Positions 14,646-22,421 of a DNA stretch of 22,428 nucleotides are shown here, one piece after another (the stretch's first letter is position 1; the number at the start of each line of letters is the position of its first letter). This DNA is from CAIZQW01 sp964459675. Its GTDB lineage: Bacteria; Verrucomicrobiota; Kiritimatiellia; RFP12; UBA1067. The stretch is taken from NCBI GenBank assembly GCA_964459675.1, contig CAYWNP010000036.1:1-22428 (forward strand), written 5' to 3'. The notes beneath the pieces are model-generated. The model saw nothing but the letters and a program-made list of their open reading frames with translations, ran no database searches and was not told where the DNA came from. The position numbers and the translations under genes were made by a program.

Positions 14646-16334
14646 TCACTTTATTGCTTCGTCTGTTTTCAGCCACGCTAAACCATCTTTCGGCTGGTTC
14701 CGCCACGACATCCAGCTTCGCAAGAGTAGTAATCCTGCCAACCAGACGACCACCTGCCAGACTTCCCATTTCCCCGTATCAACACCTAGACCTGGACAGG
14801 CTGCTGTCACTTCGGCTGTTTTGACCATGATCGAAGTCAAGAAACTCGCTGCGTGATTAAAGGTAATGGCAACCCATTCATTCACATAGCTCGTCACCAA
14901 CCCTAATGTCCCGGCGATCACAATAAGTCCCGAACAAGGAGCGATGACCACATTTGCCAATAGCCCCCCTGGCGTAAAGCGTCCAAAATAATAGCCTGTC
15001 AGCGGTACGGAAGCAAGCCAAGCAGCAAGGGAAATCGCAAGCAAATCCGCAAGGAAACGCAAGCCGATCCTTATTCTGCGAACCCATGCGGCTTTTTGTG
15101 CGCAACCTGCGGCAAGCAATAGCTCCTCCTGCCCCCGAAGGCGCTCGCAGCCGAAGAGCGTTTGAAAGAACAAACAGAAGGGTCCCATAAAAGCGATCAG
15201 TCCCAACATAACCGTAAAGGAGAGGACACTTCCGACGTTGAACACATATTCGGGACACCACGCGTGAACAATGACGGCGGTGGCCACCAAGGCTGACATG
15301 AGCGTCGGTTTACGTCCGGCCAGCGGAGCAAGAAAGTAGAAAAAAGCCATGAGGCAGGCGCGGAGTGCACTGGGGCACGAACCCGTAATCAGTGTATAAC
15401 CGACCAAGAGGGGTCCGATTAGAAAGATCCAATAGGTTCGTTTAATCCCTGTCATTCCGACAAGCAGCACCAAAAGTCCGGCGACAAAAGCAATGTGCGT
15501 ACCGGAGACGGCAAAGACATGGATTGTCCCGGAATCTGAGAAGATCTTCCGCATGGCCTTCGGCATTTCGCTGTTGTACCCCAGAAGCATCGCTTGATTC
15601 AATCCGGGTATGGGCCCCCAACCCTCCAGACCAAGACCAAGGCGTTTTATCGCTTCACGTCGCATGGAAGCGAGTCGGAGAGGCCAGGATCCTTCCTGAA
15701 AATTTTCGAGGAGAAAGGAACGTTTTTCATTCTTTCCTGTGTTCAGTGTCAACACCGCAAGCTGACTCCTACGCGACGATGTGCGAGCGAGAGAGCCGCG
15801 AAAACGCCACGTCTCGCCTGGTTTTGGGGCGACTGCTTTATCTTCGTCGCTTGCATACCAATTGACCGTCAAGGGGAGATAACGCAAAGGGTGGTCTCCT
15901 TTCAACGTGTGAACGAGAGGTTCACTCGCCTGAAACGAATAACGCACGCTATGGCCTCGGAAAGGAGTCTCTTTTACATCTGGCCCAACCCGGCAGGAGA
16001 CCGAACAGGTCACCTTTCTTTCCTCCGCCATCAGCAACGTCGCCTCCTGTTCGCGCCCCGCTTGATCCCATACCGCGCGTCCAGTTCCCAAAATAAAAAA
16101 GGCAAGAGAGATCAACGCCAAATCACGAACCTTAATCCCCTCATTTTTCCAGCTCCTTCTACGGAGCAGCGCCACGACTCCACACAGGCAGAACCCGATG
16201 AGTAACCCGATAACGTCAAGCGAAGCCGTCGTCAGATAACCGCAACAAATCCCTAAAAGAAAGAATGCCCCTCCAATCAAGAGAGGCTGACGCTGATGAA
16301 AAGCTAACAAACTCTGTCCACACGTTGCAAACAT
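14646..16334 (-). CDS. comEC: ComEC/Rec2-type competence membrane protein lacking the C-terminal metallo-beta-lactamase domain
   Basis: The product has 562 residues. Two or three N-terminal membrane helices (about 18-88) are followed by a soluble OB-like region of the DUF4131 type (about 105-210) and the Competence domain, recognisable by LLGYNSEMPKAMRKIFSDSG, HVFAVSGTHIAFVAGLLVLL (272-291) and many membrane helices up to about 545. In transforming bacteria ComEC forms the channel carrying single-stranded DNA across the inner membrane. Many ComEC proteins (about 750 residues) end in a metallo-beta-lactamase nuclease domain, absent here; shorter versions are common in some phyla. The start ATG lies only 6 bases after a good -10 element, suggesting a leaderless message. 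First gene of the minus-strand operon. Confidence 0.85.
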   Translation of the reverse strand: MFATCGQSLLAFHQRQPLLIGGAFFLLGICCGYLTTASLDVIGLLIGFCLCGVVALLRRRSWKNEGIKVRDLALISLAFFILGTGRAVWDQAGREQEATLLMAEERKVTCSVSCRVGPDVKETPFRGHSVRYSFQASEPLVHTLKGDHPLRYLPLTVNWYASDEDKAVAPKPGETWRFRGSLARTSSRRSQLAVLTLNTGKNEKRSFLLENFQEGSWPLRLASMRREAIKRLGLGLEGWGPIPGLNQAMLLGYNSEMPKAMRKIFSDSGTIHVFAVSGTHIAFVAGLLVLLVGMTGIKRTYWIFLIGPLLVGYTLITGSCPSALRACLMAFFYFLAPLAGRKPTLMSALVATAVIVHAWCPEYVFNVGSVLSFTVMLGLIAFMGPFCLFFQTLFGCERLRGQEELLLAAGCAQKAAWVRRIRIGLRFLADLLAISLAAWLASVPLTGYYFGRFTPGGLLANVVIAPCSGLIVIAGTLGLVTSYVNEWVAITFNHAASFLTSIMVKTAEVTAACPGLGVDTGKWEVWQVVVWLAGLLLLRSWMSWRNQPKDGLAWLKTDEAIK

Positions 16335-16340
16335 GGAAGT

Positions 16341-16369
16341 AGTGTACGTTTTTTATTTCATGAGTGCAA
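16341..16369 (-). promoter_or_regulatory. Candidate promoter of the minus-strand operon, very close to the comEC start
   Basis: On the minus strand TTGCAC (16369-16364) and TACACT (16346-16341) are separated by exactly 17 bases. The -10 ends 6 bases before the comEC-like ATG (16334-16332), so transcription would begin at or next to the start codon. Confidence 0.45.
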
Positions 16370-16403
16370 GCTTAGGAAACACGCGAAAATAGGCGTTGTT
16401 TTA

Positions 16404-16432
16404 TTGATTAATGGACAGAAAGACAGTACACT
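16404..16432 (+). promoter_or_regulatory. Candidate promoter of the V-ATPase operon
   Basis: TTGATT (16404-16409) and TACACT (16427-16432) have a 17-base spacer; each matches four of six consensus bases. The predicted leader is about 23 bases, with AAAGGG at 16451-16456 before the ATG at 16462. Its -10 mirrors the one used in the opposite direction at 16341-16346 (TAGTGTAC and GTACACTA). Confidence 0.5.
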
Positions 16433-16461
16433 AATTCCCATTAAAACAGTAAAGGGCTCTT

Positions 16462-17049
16462 ATGACACAGGATTTGCAACAGCTTTTGGAAAAGATCAAC
16501 ACCGATGGAGTCGAGAAGGCCAAGACCGAAGCAGCCAAGATCATCAGCCAAGCGGAAGTCCAGGCAAAGGAAACGGTTGAGGCAGCCCAGCATGAAGCCG
16601 CTCTGCTCATTGCCCAAGCCAAGCAAGAGGCCACATCCTATGAGCGTCGAGCCGAGGAGAGTATCCGCCAAGCCGCACGTGACACCCTGCTCAACCTTGA
16701 GAAATCGATTACAACCCTGCTGACCAACGTGCTTCTCAAGGAGGTCAAGTCCACACTCCAGACAGAGGGCGTGATCACCCAACTCGTTTGCGATGCCGTG
16801 CATGCCTATCTCCACAACAAAGGAGGTATGGAGGTCATCGTCGCTCAAACATGGGCCCAGACCCTACAGGCAAAACTCATCGCGGAGGCTGCTCAAGGCG
16901 TGAAAATCATCACGGATGCCCAAACTGGTGCTGGTTTTAAGATTCGTCTGGGCAATGGACGGATCGAGCATGATTTTTCAGCGGCAGCCATCGCAGAGGC
17001 GCTCGCGAAGCAGCTTCGTCCACAACTCGCCGCACTGTTGAAAGGGTAG
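16462..17049 (+). CDS. atpE: V/A-type ATPase subunit E (peripheral stalk)
   Basis: The product has 195 residues. The first about 85 form a long Ala/Glu/Gln/Lys-rich helix with coiled-coil spacing (VEKAKTEAAKIISQAEVQAK). The C-terminal half is a small globular domain with GAGFKIRLGNGRIEHDFS, typical of subunit E (NtpE). With subunit G/H it forms the peripheral stalk that ties the A3B3 head to the membrane part. It is the first gene of the operon, and the DUF2764 gene follows 42 bases later. Identification rests on the helix-plus-domain layout, the C-terminal motif and operon position, since the sequence is poorly conserved. Confidence 0.85.
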   Translation: MTQDLQQLLEKINTDGVEKAKTEAAKIISQAEVQAKETVEAAQHEAALLIAQAKQEATSYERRAEESIRQAARDTLLNLEKSITTLLTNVLLKEVKSTLQTEGVITQLVCDAVHAYLHNKGGMEVIVAQTWAQTLQAKLIAEAAQGVKIITDAQTGAGFKIRLGNGRIEHDFSAAAIAEALAKQLRPQLAALLKG

Positions 17050-17091
17050 CCTGAAGAGCGAAAGACTCGCGTTCTCTTTTTAGTTTAATTC

Positions 17092-17607
17092 ATGAGTACC
17101 TACTACCTCATCTCCTCACTTCCAGTATTGAACCTCGAACAGCGTCCCTCGCTTACAAGAGAGGACTATCTTTTGCAATGCCGCTCGCAACTAAGTGCCA
17201 CGGATGCGGATGCCATAGAAGCATTGCTGTTCGACCTCTCCTCTTCACATCTTTTTGTCGTCGCCTGGCGTGACAAGGAGACGATTCTCAAGAATGCCAT
17301 TGCGTATGCACGTGCGACGAAAGCACATGCGGATGTGGAACCCTGGATACGGCCCACCGAAGGATGCGACACCTCGTATGAAGTCCTTGTGGATGAGGTT
17401 TTTCAACTGACAGATCCCTTGCAACGCGAGCGTGGACTCGACAAGCTCCGCTGGAAGATTGCCGAATCATTGCAAGGGTACGATCCCATGGATGTGACCG
17501 TTGCGCTCGCGTATGCGATCAAACTCAAACTCGCATGGCGCTGGGCGAATCTGAACGTGGAGACGGGCCTGACGACCTTTGAACAACTGACCACCATTGA
17601 CTTTTAA
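17092..17607 (+). CDS. DUF2764-like protein of the V-type ATPase operon
   Basis: The product has 171 residues and starts MSTYYLISSLPVLNLEQRPS, like the DUF2764 family, which is found almost only between the E and A genes of bacterial V-type ATPase operons (chlamydiae, spirochaetes, Bacteroidetes and relatives). It is predicted soluble and helical, with no signal peptide. Its role is not established; position suggests assembly or a stalk/rotor part peculiar to these enzymes. There is no clear Shine-Dalgarno before the ATG (TTTAGTTTAATTC). Its last bases overlap an alternative ATG (17597) in frame with atpA. Confidence 0.75.
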   Translation: MSTYYLISSLPVLNLEQRPSLTREDYLLQCRSQLSATDADAIEALLFDLSSSHLFVVAWRDKETILKNAIAYARATKAHADVEPWIRPTEGCDTSYEVLVDEVFQLTDPLQRERGLDKLRWKIAESLQGYDPMDVTVALAYAIKLKLAWRWANLNVETGLTTFEQLTTIDF

Positions 17608-17614
17608 ACCATTG

Positions 17615-17645
17615 GATCGGACCGATCAGGCGGATCAGCCCGATC
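17615..17645 (+). repeat. Four GATC sites at an exact 9-bp period before atpA
   Basis: GATC starts at 17615, 17624, 17633 and 17642, inside imperfect 9-base units (for example CGATCAGGC, GGATCAGCC). It fills the gap between the DUF2764 stop and the atpA Shine-Dalgarno AAGGAG (17648-17653). In the atpA frame it would read as DRTDQADQPDHKE. Confidence 0.6.
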
Positions 17646-17659
17646 ACAAGGAGCATAGC

Positions 17660-19402
17660 ATGACAACAGGAAAAATAGTCGGCGTAAACGGGAATATGAT
17701 CACTGTCGCTTTTGAAGGTGCAGTGGCTCAAAACGAAGTGGGCTACGCCTGTCTTCCCGCGGAGGACGGAAAGGTACAACGCCTGATGAGCGAGATTGTC
17801 CGTATCCGCGGCAGGGTTGCTGACTTGCAAGTCTTTGAGGATACCCGTGATTTACGCGTTCATGACACGGTCGAATTCACTGGCAACATGCTAACTGCTG
17901 AATTAGGCCCTGGCTTGCTGAAACAGATTTATGACGGACTCCAAAACCCCCTGCCCCAACTTGCCGCTCAGTGCGGTTTCTTTCTTCAACGCGGAACCTA
18001 TCTCGATGCCCTAGACCGTAAAGCGAGCTGGAGCTTTACGCCGACAGCCCAACCTAGCGACCGCGTCACCGCTGGCGAGAAGCTCGGCACAGTCCCTGAA
18101 GGAATCTTTCAACATTGGATCATGGTTCCCTTTAACTTCCGTGGCATCTACACGGTCAGAAGTATTGCACCCGCGGGTAACTATACCGTGGAACAGGATA
18201 TCGCAATCCTGACGGATGAAGAGGGCGCGGATCATACAGTGCAGATGATGCAACGTTGGCCTGTGAAATTGCCAATCACCTGTTTTGCCGAACGTCTCAA
18301 ACCAGTGGACACGATGACCACGCGTATTCGGCCTGTGGATACCTTCTTCCCGGTTGCCTTGGGCGGAACCTACTGTATCCCAGGGCCTTTCGGCGCAGGC
18401 AAGACCGTCTTACAACAGATCACTTCGCGTTACGCCGATGTGGACATCGTGGTACTCGCAGCCTGTGGCGAACGCGCTGGCGAAGTCGTGGAGACCCTGC
18501 GTGAATTTCCCGAACTTTCAGATCCCCGAACGGGCAAGACCTTGATGGATCGCACGGTCATCATTTGTAATACATCCTCCATGCCCGTAGCCGCGCGTGA
18601 GGCCTCAGTCTATACTGCTGTAACACTGGCCAGTTACTACCGCCAAATGGGATTGAACGTGTTGTTGCTCGCCGACTCCACCTCACGTTGGGCGCAGGCT
18701 CTACGCGAACTTTCAGGACGACTCGAAGAGATTCCTGGTGAAGAGGCCTTTCCAGCCTATCTCGAATCCCTCATTGCGAACTTTTACGAACGCGCAGGAC
18801 TCGTTCGTTTAAAAGACGGCTCCATGGGTTCCGTGACCATCGGCGGTACTGTCTCTCCCGCAGGCGGAAACTTTGATGAACCTGTGACCCAGGCGACGCT
18901 AAAGGTGGTTGGCGCCTTTCATGGTCTCTCCCGTGCTCGTTCAGATGCCCGCCGTTTCCCAGCGATTGACCCTCTGGAAAGCTGGAGTAAATACAAGAGC
19001 ATCATTGAGAGTGACCGCGTGGAGCGTCTGCGGAAAATATTGCAGACTGGAAACACTGTCGCCCAGATGATGAAGGTCGTGGGCGAAGAAGGCACCAGCA
19101 ACAAGGACTTTCTAAGCTATTTAAAGGCTGAACTGCTCGATGCGGTCTATCTGCAGCAAAACGCCTACAATGAAGTTGACGCCGCGACACCCGCAGATCG
19201 CCAACGCGAGATGTTCTGCATCGTTGAAAACGCCATGCTGGCGGATTACCCATTCGAAAATAAAGCCTCAGCCCGTAAGTTCTTTCAGCAGGTCTCCCAA
19301 GCCTTCATTGACTGGAACCAGACGCCCTCAGACTCACCGGACTTCCCCTCTCGCCGCGATGGCATCCTCAAGACAATTGCTGACCACGCCGTCCAAAACT
19401 AA
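17660..19402 (+). CDS. atpA: V/A-type ATPase catalytic subunit A
   Basis: The product has 580 residues, the normal length for subunit A. The Walker A loop is GPFGAGKT (242-249, Lys248). The subunit-A-specific bulge domain precedes it (about 110-190), and LLLADSTSRWAQALRELSGRLEEIPGEEAFPAYL is the family signature (shown only in name here by LADSTSRWAQALRE). It catalyses ATP hydrolysis or synthesis coupled to H+ or Na+ transport in the A3B3 head. ATG 17660 has AAGGAG 7 bases upstream and gives the usual N-terminus MTTGKIVGVNGN. An in-frame ATG at 17597 would add 21 residues from the GATC repeat. An ORF6N gene starts 6 bases after the stop. Confidence 0.95.
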   Translation: MTTGKIVGVNGNMITVAFEGAVAQNEVGYACLPAEDGKVQRLMSEIVRIRGRVADLQVFEDTRDLRVHDTVEFTGNMLTAELGPGLLKQIYDGLQNPLPQLAAQCGFFLQRGTYLDALDRKASWSFTPTAQPSDRVTAGEKLGTVPEGIFQHWIMVPFNFRGIYTVRSIAPAGNYTVEQDIAILTDEEGADHTVQMMQRWPVKLPITCFAERLKPVDTMTTRIRPVDTFFPVALGGTYCIPGPFGAGKTVLQQITSRYADVDIVVLAACGERAGEVVETLREFPELSDPRTGKTLMDRTVIICNTSSMPVAAREASVYTAVTLASYYRQMGLNVLLLADSTSRWAQALRELSGRLEEIPGEEAFPAYLESLIANFYERAGLVRLKDGSMGSVTIGGTVSPAGGNFDEPVTQATLKVVGAFHGLSRARSDARRFPAIDPLESWSKYKSIIESDRVERLRKILQTGNTVAQMMKVVGEEGTSNKDFLSYLKAELLDAVYLQQNAYNEVDAATPADRQREMFCIVENAMLADYPFENKASARKFFQQVSQAFIDWNQTPSDSPDFPSRRDGILKTIADHAVQN

Positions 19403-19408
19403 TCCACT

Positions 19409-20107
19409 ATGAGCGACACCACCAAACTCTATGAGGTCAAAAGCGTGATCCGGATCATCCGGAATCTGCGTGTCATCCTCGACTCTGACTTGGCCAAGCT
19501 TTATGGCGTCACGACCAAAGCTCTTAATCAGGCAATCAAACGTAACGCAGATAAGTTCCCTGCGGATTTTATGTTTCAAATGGATAGGAAAGAAGCAAGA
19601 GCACTCGAAGAAAAAATGAGCGCATCAATTTCGTATCCTTGTGAAAATCAAGATGTTGCAGATTCAAGGTCACAATTTGTGACCTTAAATTCACAACGCA
19701 CTGAAAATCAAGAAGTTGCAACTTTTGACCCTAAAAACAAAGGGAAAAAAGCACAAGGCAAGCATGTCAAGCATCTCCCCTACGCGTTCACTGAGCATGG
19801 CGCAGCCATGGCAGCCATGGTGCTAAACAGTCCGAAAGCAACCTCCATGAGCGTCTTCATTGTACGAACCTTTGTGAAAATGCGTGAGCAGCTCATGGCA
19901 AATGTCGCCAATGCGAAGCGGTTTGCGGAGATTGAGAAGACGCTGCTGACGCACGACTCTGCCATTGTTGATCTCTACGAACAGCTCCAACCGCTCCTGC
20001 TGCCACATCCCGCACCTGCACCCAAACGAATCGGCTTCGGTGTCAAGGAGAAGCGCACACGTTATTGTGCCAGACCAAGTGCCCAAAAGAAAAAGAGTCT
20101 TAAATGA
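19409..20107 (+). CDS. ORF6N-domain putative DNA-binding protein
   Basis: The product has 232 residues. The ORF6N domain runs from about 8 to 60 (VIRIIRNLRVILDSDLAKLY, ALNQAIKRNADKFPADFMFQ) and continues after a variable insert (about 75-112) with HLPYAFTEHGAAMAAMVLNS and FIVRTFVKMREQL. ORF6N occurs in phage-type KilA/Bro-like proteins and in chromosomal genes of host-associated and environmental bacteria, and is presumed to bind DNA. The C-terminus has a short coiled segment and a basic tail. It lies between atpA (6 bases) and atpB (48 bases) on the same strand, although it has no known part in the ATPase. ATGAGCGA occurs at its start codon (19409-19416) and again over its stop (20104-20111), compatible with an insertion. 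Confidence 0.85.
   Translation: MSDTTKLYEVKSVIRIIRNLRVILDSDLAKLYGVTTKALNQAIKRNADKFPADFMFQMDRKEARALEEKMSASISYPCENQDVADSRSQFVTLNSQRTENQEVATFDPKNKGKKAQGKHVKHLPYAFTEHGAAMAAMVLNSPKATSMSVFIVRTFVKMREQLMANVANAKRFAEIEKTLLTHDSAIVDLYEQLQPLLLPHPAPAPKRIGFGVKEKRTRYCARPSAQKKKSLK
19642..19720 (+). repeat. Direct repeat pair enclosing a perfect palindrome inside the ORF6N gene
   Basis: TGAAAATCAAGATGTTGCA (19642-19660) recurs with one change at 19702-19720, exactly 60 bases later. Between them AAGGTCACA (19666-19674) and TGTGACCTT (19678-19686) form a perfect 9-bp inverted repeat with a 3-base centre. The region encodes the variable insert (ENQDVADSRSQFVT, then ENQEVATF). The 60-base offset keeps the frame. 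Confidence 0.7.
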
Positions 20108-20155
20108 GCGAAGCCAACATTTTTCCAATATTCCACTCTTATCCAGGAGAACCTC

Positions 20156-21448
20156 ATGCATAAAATCTATCACTCGATTGACAAGCTTTCCGGAAGCGTC
20201 ATTACGCTCAGGGCAGATGATGTCCGTTATCGTGAACTTGCGCAAGTAACCTCGCGTACCGGCACATCGCTCGCACAGGTCATCAAACTGGATGGCAACA
20301 ACGTGACGCTCCAAGTCTTTGCCGGTGCACGCGGTATTGCCACGGATGCCAAGGTGCGTTTTTTGGGCCACCCCATGCGCGTGCCCTTCTCTGACGCCCT
20401 GCTGGGACGCGCCTTCACCGGAAGCGCTCAACCGCGTGACAAGGGTCCACAACTGACCGACAACCTCATTGACATTGGCACACCCTCGGTCAACCCTGCC
20501 AAGCGCATCATGCCCCGCAACATGGTCCGCACCAATATCCCGATGATTGACGTCTTTAACTCGCTCGTCGAATCCCAGAAACTCCCGATCTTTGCCCGTG
20601 CCGGTGAACCCTATAATGTTCTGCTCGCACGTATCGCCCTGCAGGCGGAGGTCGATATCATCGTCCTCGGCGGCATGGGACTGAAATACGATGACTATCT
20701 CTATTTCCGTGACACACTCGATGAATCGGGCGCGCTCTCCCGGACGGTCATGTTTGTCCACACAGCCTCTGATCCCATTGTCGAGTGTATGCTGGTGCCG
20801 GACATCGCCTTAGCGACTGCTGAGCAATTTGCCTTGCAGGGCAAGAAGGTCCTTGTGCTCCTGACCGACATGACCAGCTTTGCTGACGCCATGAAAGAGA
20901 TCGCGATCACCATGGAACAGATCCCCTCGAACCGAGGCTATCCAGGCGACCTCTACTCCCAGTTGGCCTCACGCTATGAGAAGGCCGTTGACTTCGAAGG
21001 TGCCGGTTCGATTACCATCCTCGCGGTGACCACTATGCCCGGCGATGATGTGACCCATCCAGTACCAGACAATACGGGCTATATCACCGAAGGTCAATTC
21101 TACCTCCGCAACGGCCGTATCGAACCCTTCGGCTCGCTGAGCCGTCTGAAACAGCAAGTTAACAAGGACACGCGTGATGACCACCGCACCATCATGGACG
21201 CCATGATCAAACTCTATGCCTCCTTCAAGGAGACACAAGAGAAGCAATCCATGGGCTTCCGCATGAGCGAATGGGATGGCAAACTCCTCAAGTACGGTGT
21301 ACGCTTCGAAAAGGAGATGATGGAACTTTCGGTCAACATCCCGCTGGAAAAGGCCTTGGATCTGGGCTGGCAAATTTTGGCGGATTGCTTCAGTTCCGAT
21401 GAAGCAGGCATCCCGACCAAGCTCATCAGCAAATACTGGCCCAAGTAA
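20156..21448 (+). CDS. atpB: V/A-type ATPase subunit B (regulatory nucleotide-binding)
   Basis: The product has 430 residues, close to the usual subunit B. Features include IGTPSVNPAKRIMPRNMVRT, PMIDVFNSLVESQKLPIFAR, LLTDMTSFADAMKEI, SNRGYPGDLYSQLASRYEKA and PDNTGYITEGQFYL. It lacks a P-loop of the catalytic type, as expected for B, which alternates with A in the head. AGGAGA at 20145-20150 fixes the start. It is separated from atpA only by the ORF6N gene. Subunits D, I and K, which commonly follow in PVC and spirochaete operons, are not in the remaining about 980 bases of the window. Confidence 0.95.
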   Translation: MHKIYHSIDKLSGSVITLRADDVRYRELAQVTSRTGTSLAQVIKLDGNNVTLQVFAGARGIATDAKVRFLGHPMRVPFSDALLGRAFTGSAQPRDKGPQLTDNLIDIGTPSVNPAKRIMPRNMVRTNIPMIDVFNSLVESQKLPIFARAGEPYNVLLARIALQAEVDIIVLGGMGLKYDDYLYFRDTLDESGALSRTVMFVHTASDPIVECMLVPDIALATAEQFALQGKKVLVLLTDMTSFADAMKEIAITMEQIPSNRGYPGDLYSQLASRYEKAVDFEGAGSITILAVTTMPGDDVTHPVPDNTGYITEGQFYLRNGRIEPFGSLSRLKQQVNKDTRDDHRTIMDAMIKLYASFKETQEKQSMGFRMSEWDGKLLKYGVRFEKEMMELSVNIPLEKALDLGWQILADCFSSDEAGIPTKLISKYWPK

Positions 21449-21478
21449 TTTAATCCCGCAGAGGCGTGGAGTTTTTTC

Positions 21479-21547
21479 GACAGGATGAACAGGATTATCT
21501 GGATTGATGTCTTGAATTTGAATCCTCAAAATCCTGTAAATCCTGTC
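21479..21547 (+). repeat. Imperfect long inverted repeat built of AGGAT units
   Basis: The left arm 21479-21505 (GACAGGATGAACAGGATT then ATCTGGATT) and right arm 21521-21547 (AATCCTCAAAATCCTGTAAA then TCCTGTC) match at 21 of 27 positions as reverse complements, with a 15-base loop. Each arm repeats a CAGGATnnA-like unit about every 9 bases. Runs of T (21472-21477) and A (from 21548) flank it on the outside, extending the symmetry. No T-tract follows on the transcribed strand, so it is not a standard terminator. Similar repeats occur between genes in many genomes, as far as I recall. It fills most of the 130-base gap between atpB and the next gene. Confidence 0.65.
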
Positions 21548-21578
21548 AAAAAATGAGCCTTAGGCAATCTTCCAAAAA

Positions 21579-22421
21579 ATGAAAACACAAACGCTTCGTA
21601 AATCAGTATTCGGTTTACTCGTGATTGGCTTCATCTGCACGGCCTATGCTCAAACATCGGATCAACGTGCTGAAGGGCAACAGCTAAAAAAAGAGGAGAC
21701 TAAAAATCTAATCTCCGGTGAATGTTATGTAGACCTCTACTCAGCCTACGTCTGGCGCGGACTCGTCCTCACGGAGAATCCCGTCTGGCAACCCAACGCA
21801 ATTCTAGGCCTGAATCTTAATGAGTACGGACAACTCTACACGGAATTTTTTGCAAACTTCAACACCTCAACGCGTCCGGGGCACAATCACTGCGGTGGAC
21901 TCGATGAAATCCAATATATCATTGGCTACGAATTCGACATCAGTTTTCTGAAGCTCGGCATTGCCCACACGTGGTGGACCTATCCCAGTGTGACCGACAG
22001 TGCCTACGAAGCCAGTACACGCGAGATCAATCTCAATGCGGAGTTTGCGAATGACTATGTCGTTCCCTTTGTCGAAGTCGATATTGACTACGCACGCGCC
22101 GACGGCATCTATGGCCTTATCGGACTCCGCAAGGAGGTCCAAGTTATGGATCAACTGATGGCAGGCGTCGAGGTGACCGTCGGCGGCGGCACAAACCCCT
22201 ACACCGACTATTACTTTAGCAACAACAGCAAGAGCGGCTTTGTGGACGGCAACATTGCAATCTACAGCCAGTTCGATATCACCGACCATATTTACCTGGG
22301 CGCCAAGATCGCCTACACCGCAGTCCTCGACAGTGACATTCAGGGCGTCTATCCTGAATACGACAACAACCCCAAGGATCACATGATCTGGGGTGGCATC
22401 ACCTTTGGAGTGACCTTTTAA
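21579..22421 (+). CDS. Outer-membrane beta-barrel protein
   Basis: The product has 280 residues. An N-terminal Sec signal peptide (SVFGLLVIGFICTAYA, cut near residue 25) is followed by a Gln/Lys/Glu-rich linker and then alternating amphipathic strands (VDLYSAYVWRGLVLTENPVW, LYTEFFANFNTS, IYSQFDITDHIYLGAKIAY). It ends with Phe (ITFGVTF), the usual barrel-assembly signal. The beginning, with SAYVWRG, resembles barrel families of the TorF/Gcw_chp type, but I cannot assign a substrate. It lies 130 bases after atpB, behind the inverted repeat. The TAA (22419-22421) overlaps an ATG at 22421-22423, which may begin a coupled gene beyond the window. Confidence 0.75.
   Translation: MKTQTLRKSVFGLLVIGFICTAYAQTSDQRAEGQQLKKEETKNLISGECYVDLYSAYVWRGLVLTENPVWQPNAILGLNLNEYGQLYTEFFANFNTSTRPGHNHCGGLDEIQYIIGYEFDISFLKLGIAHTWWTYPSVTDSAYEASTREINLNAEFANDYVVPFVEVDIDYARADGIYGLIGLRKEVQVMDQLMAGVEVTVGGGTNPYTDYYFSNNSKSGFVDGNIAIYSQFDITDHIYLGAKIAYTAVLDSDIQGVYPEYDNNPKDHMIWGGITFGVTF

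Noticed and set aside
19823..20761. 312-codon open frame on the minus strand across ORF6N and atpB
   Set aside because: It is antisense to two well-supported genes and their spacer, with no family resemblance.
21479..21547. Inverted repeat as a terminator for the ATPase operon
   Set aside because: The base of the stem is followed by A residues, not T, on the transcribed strand.
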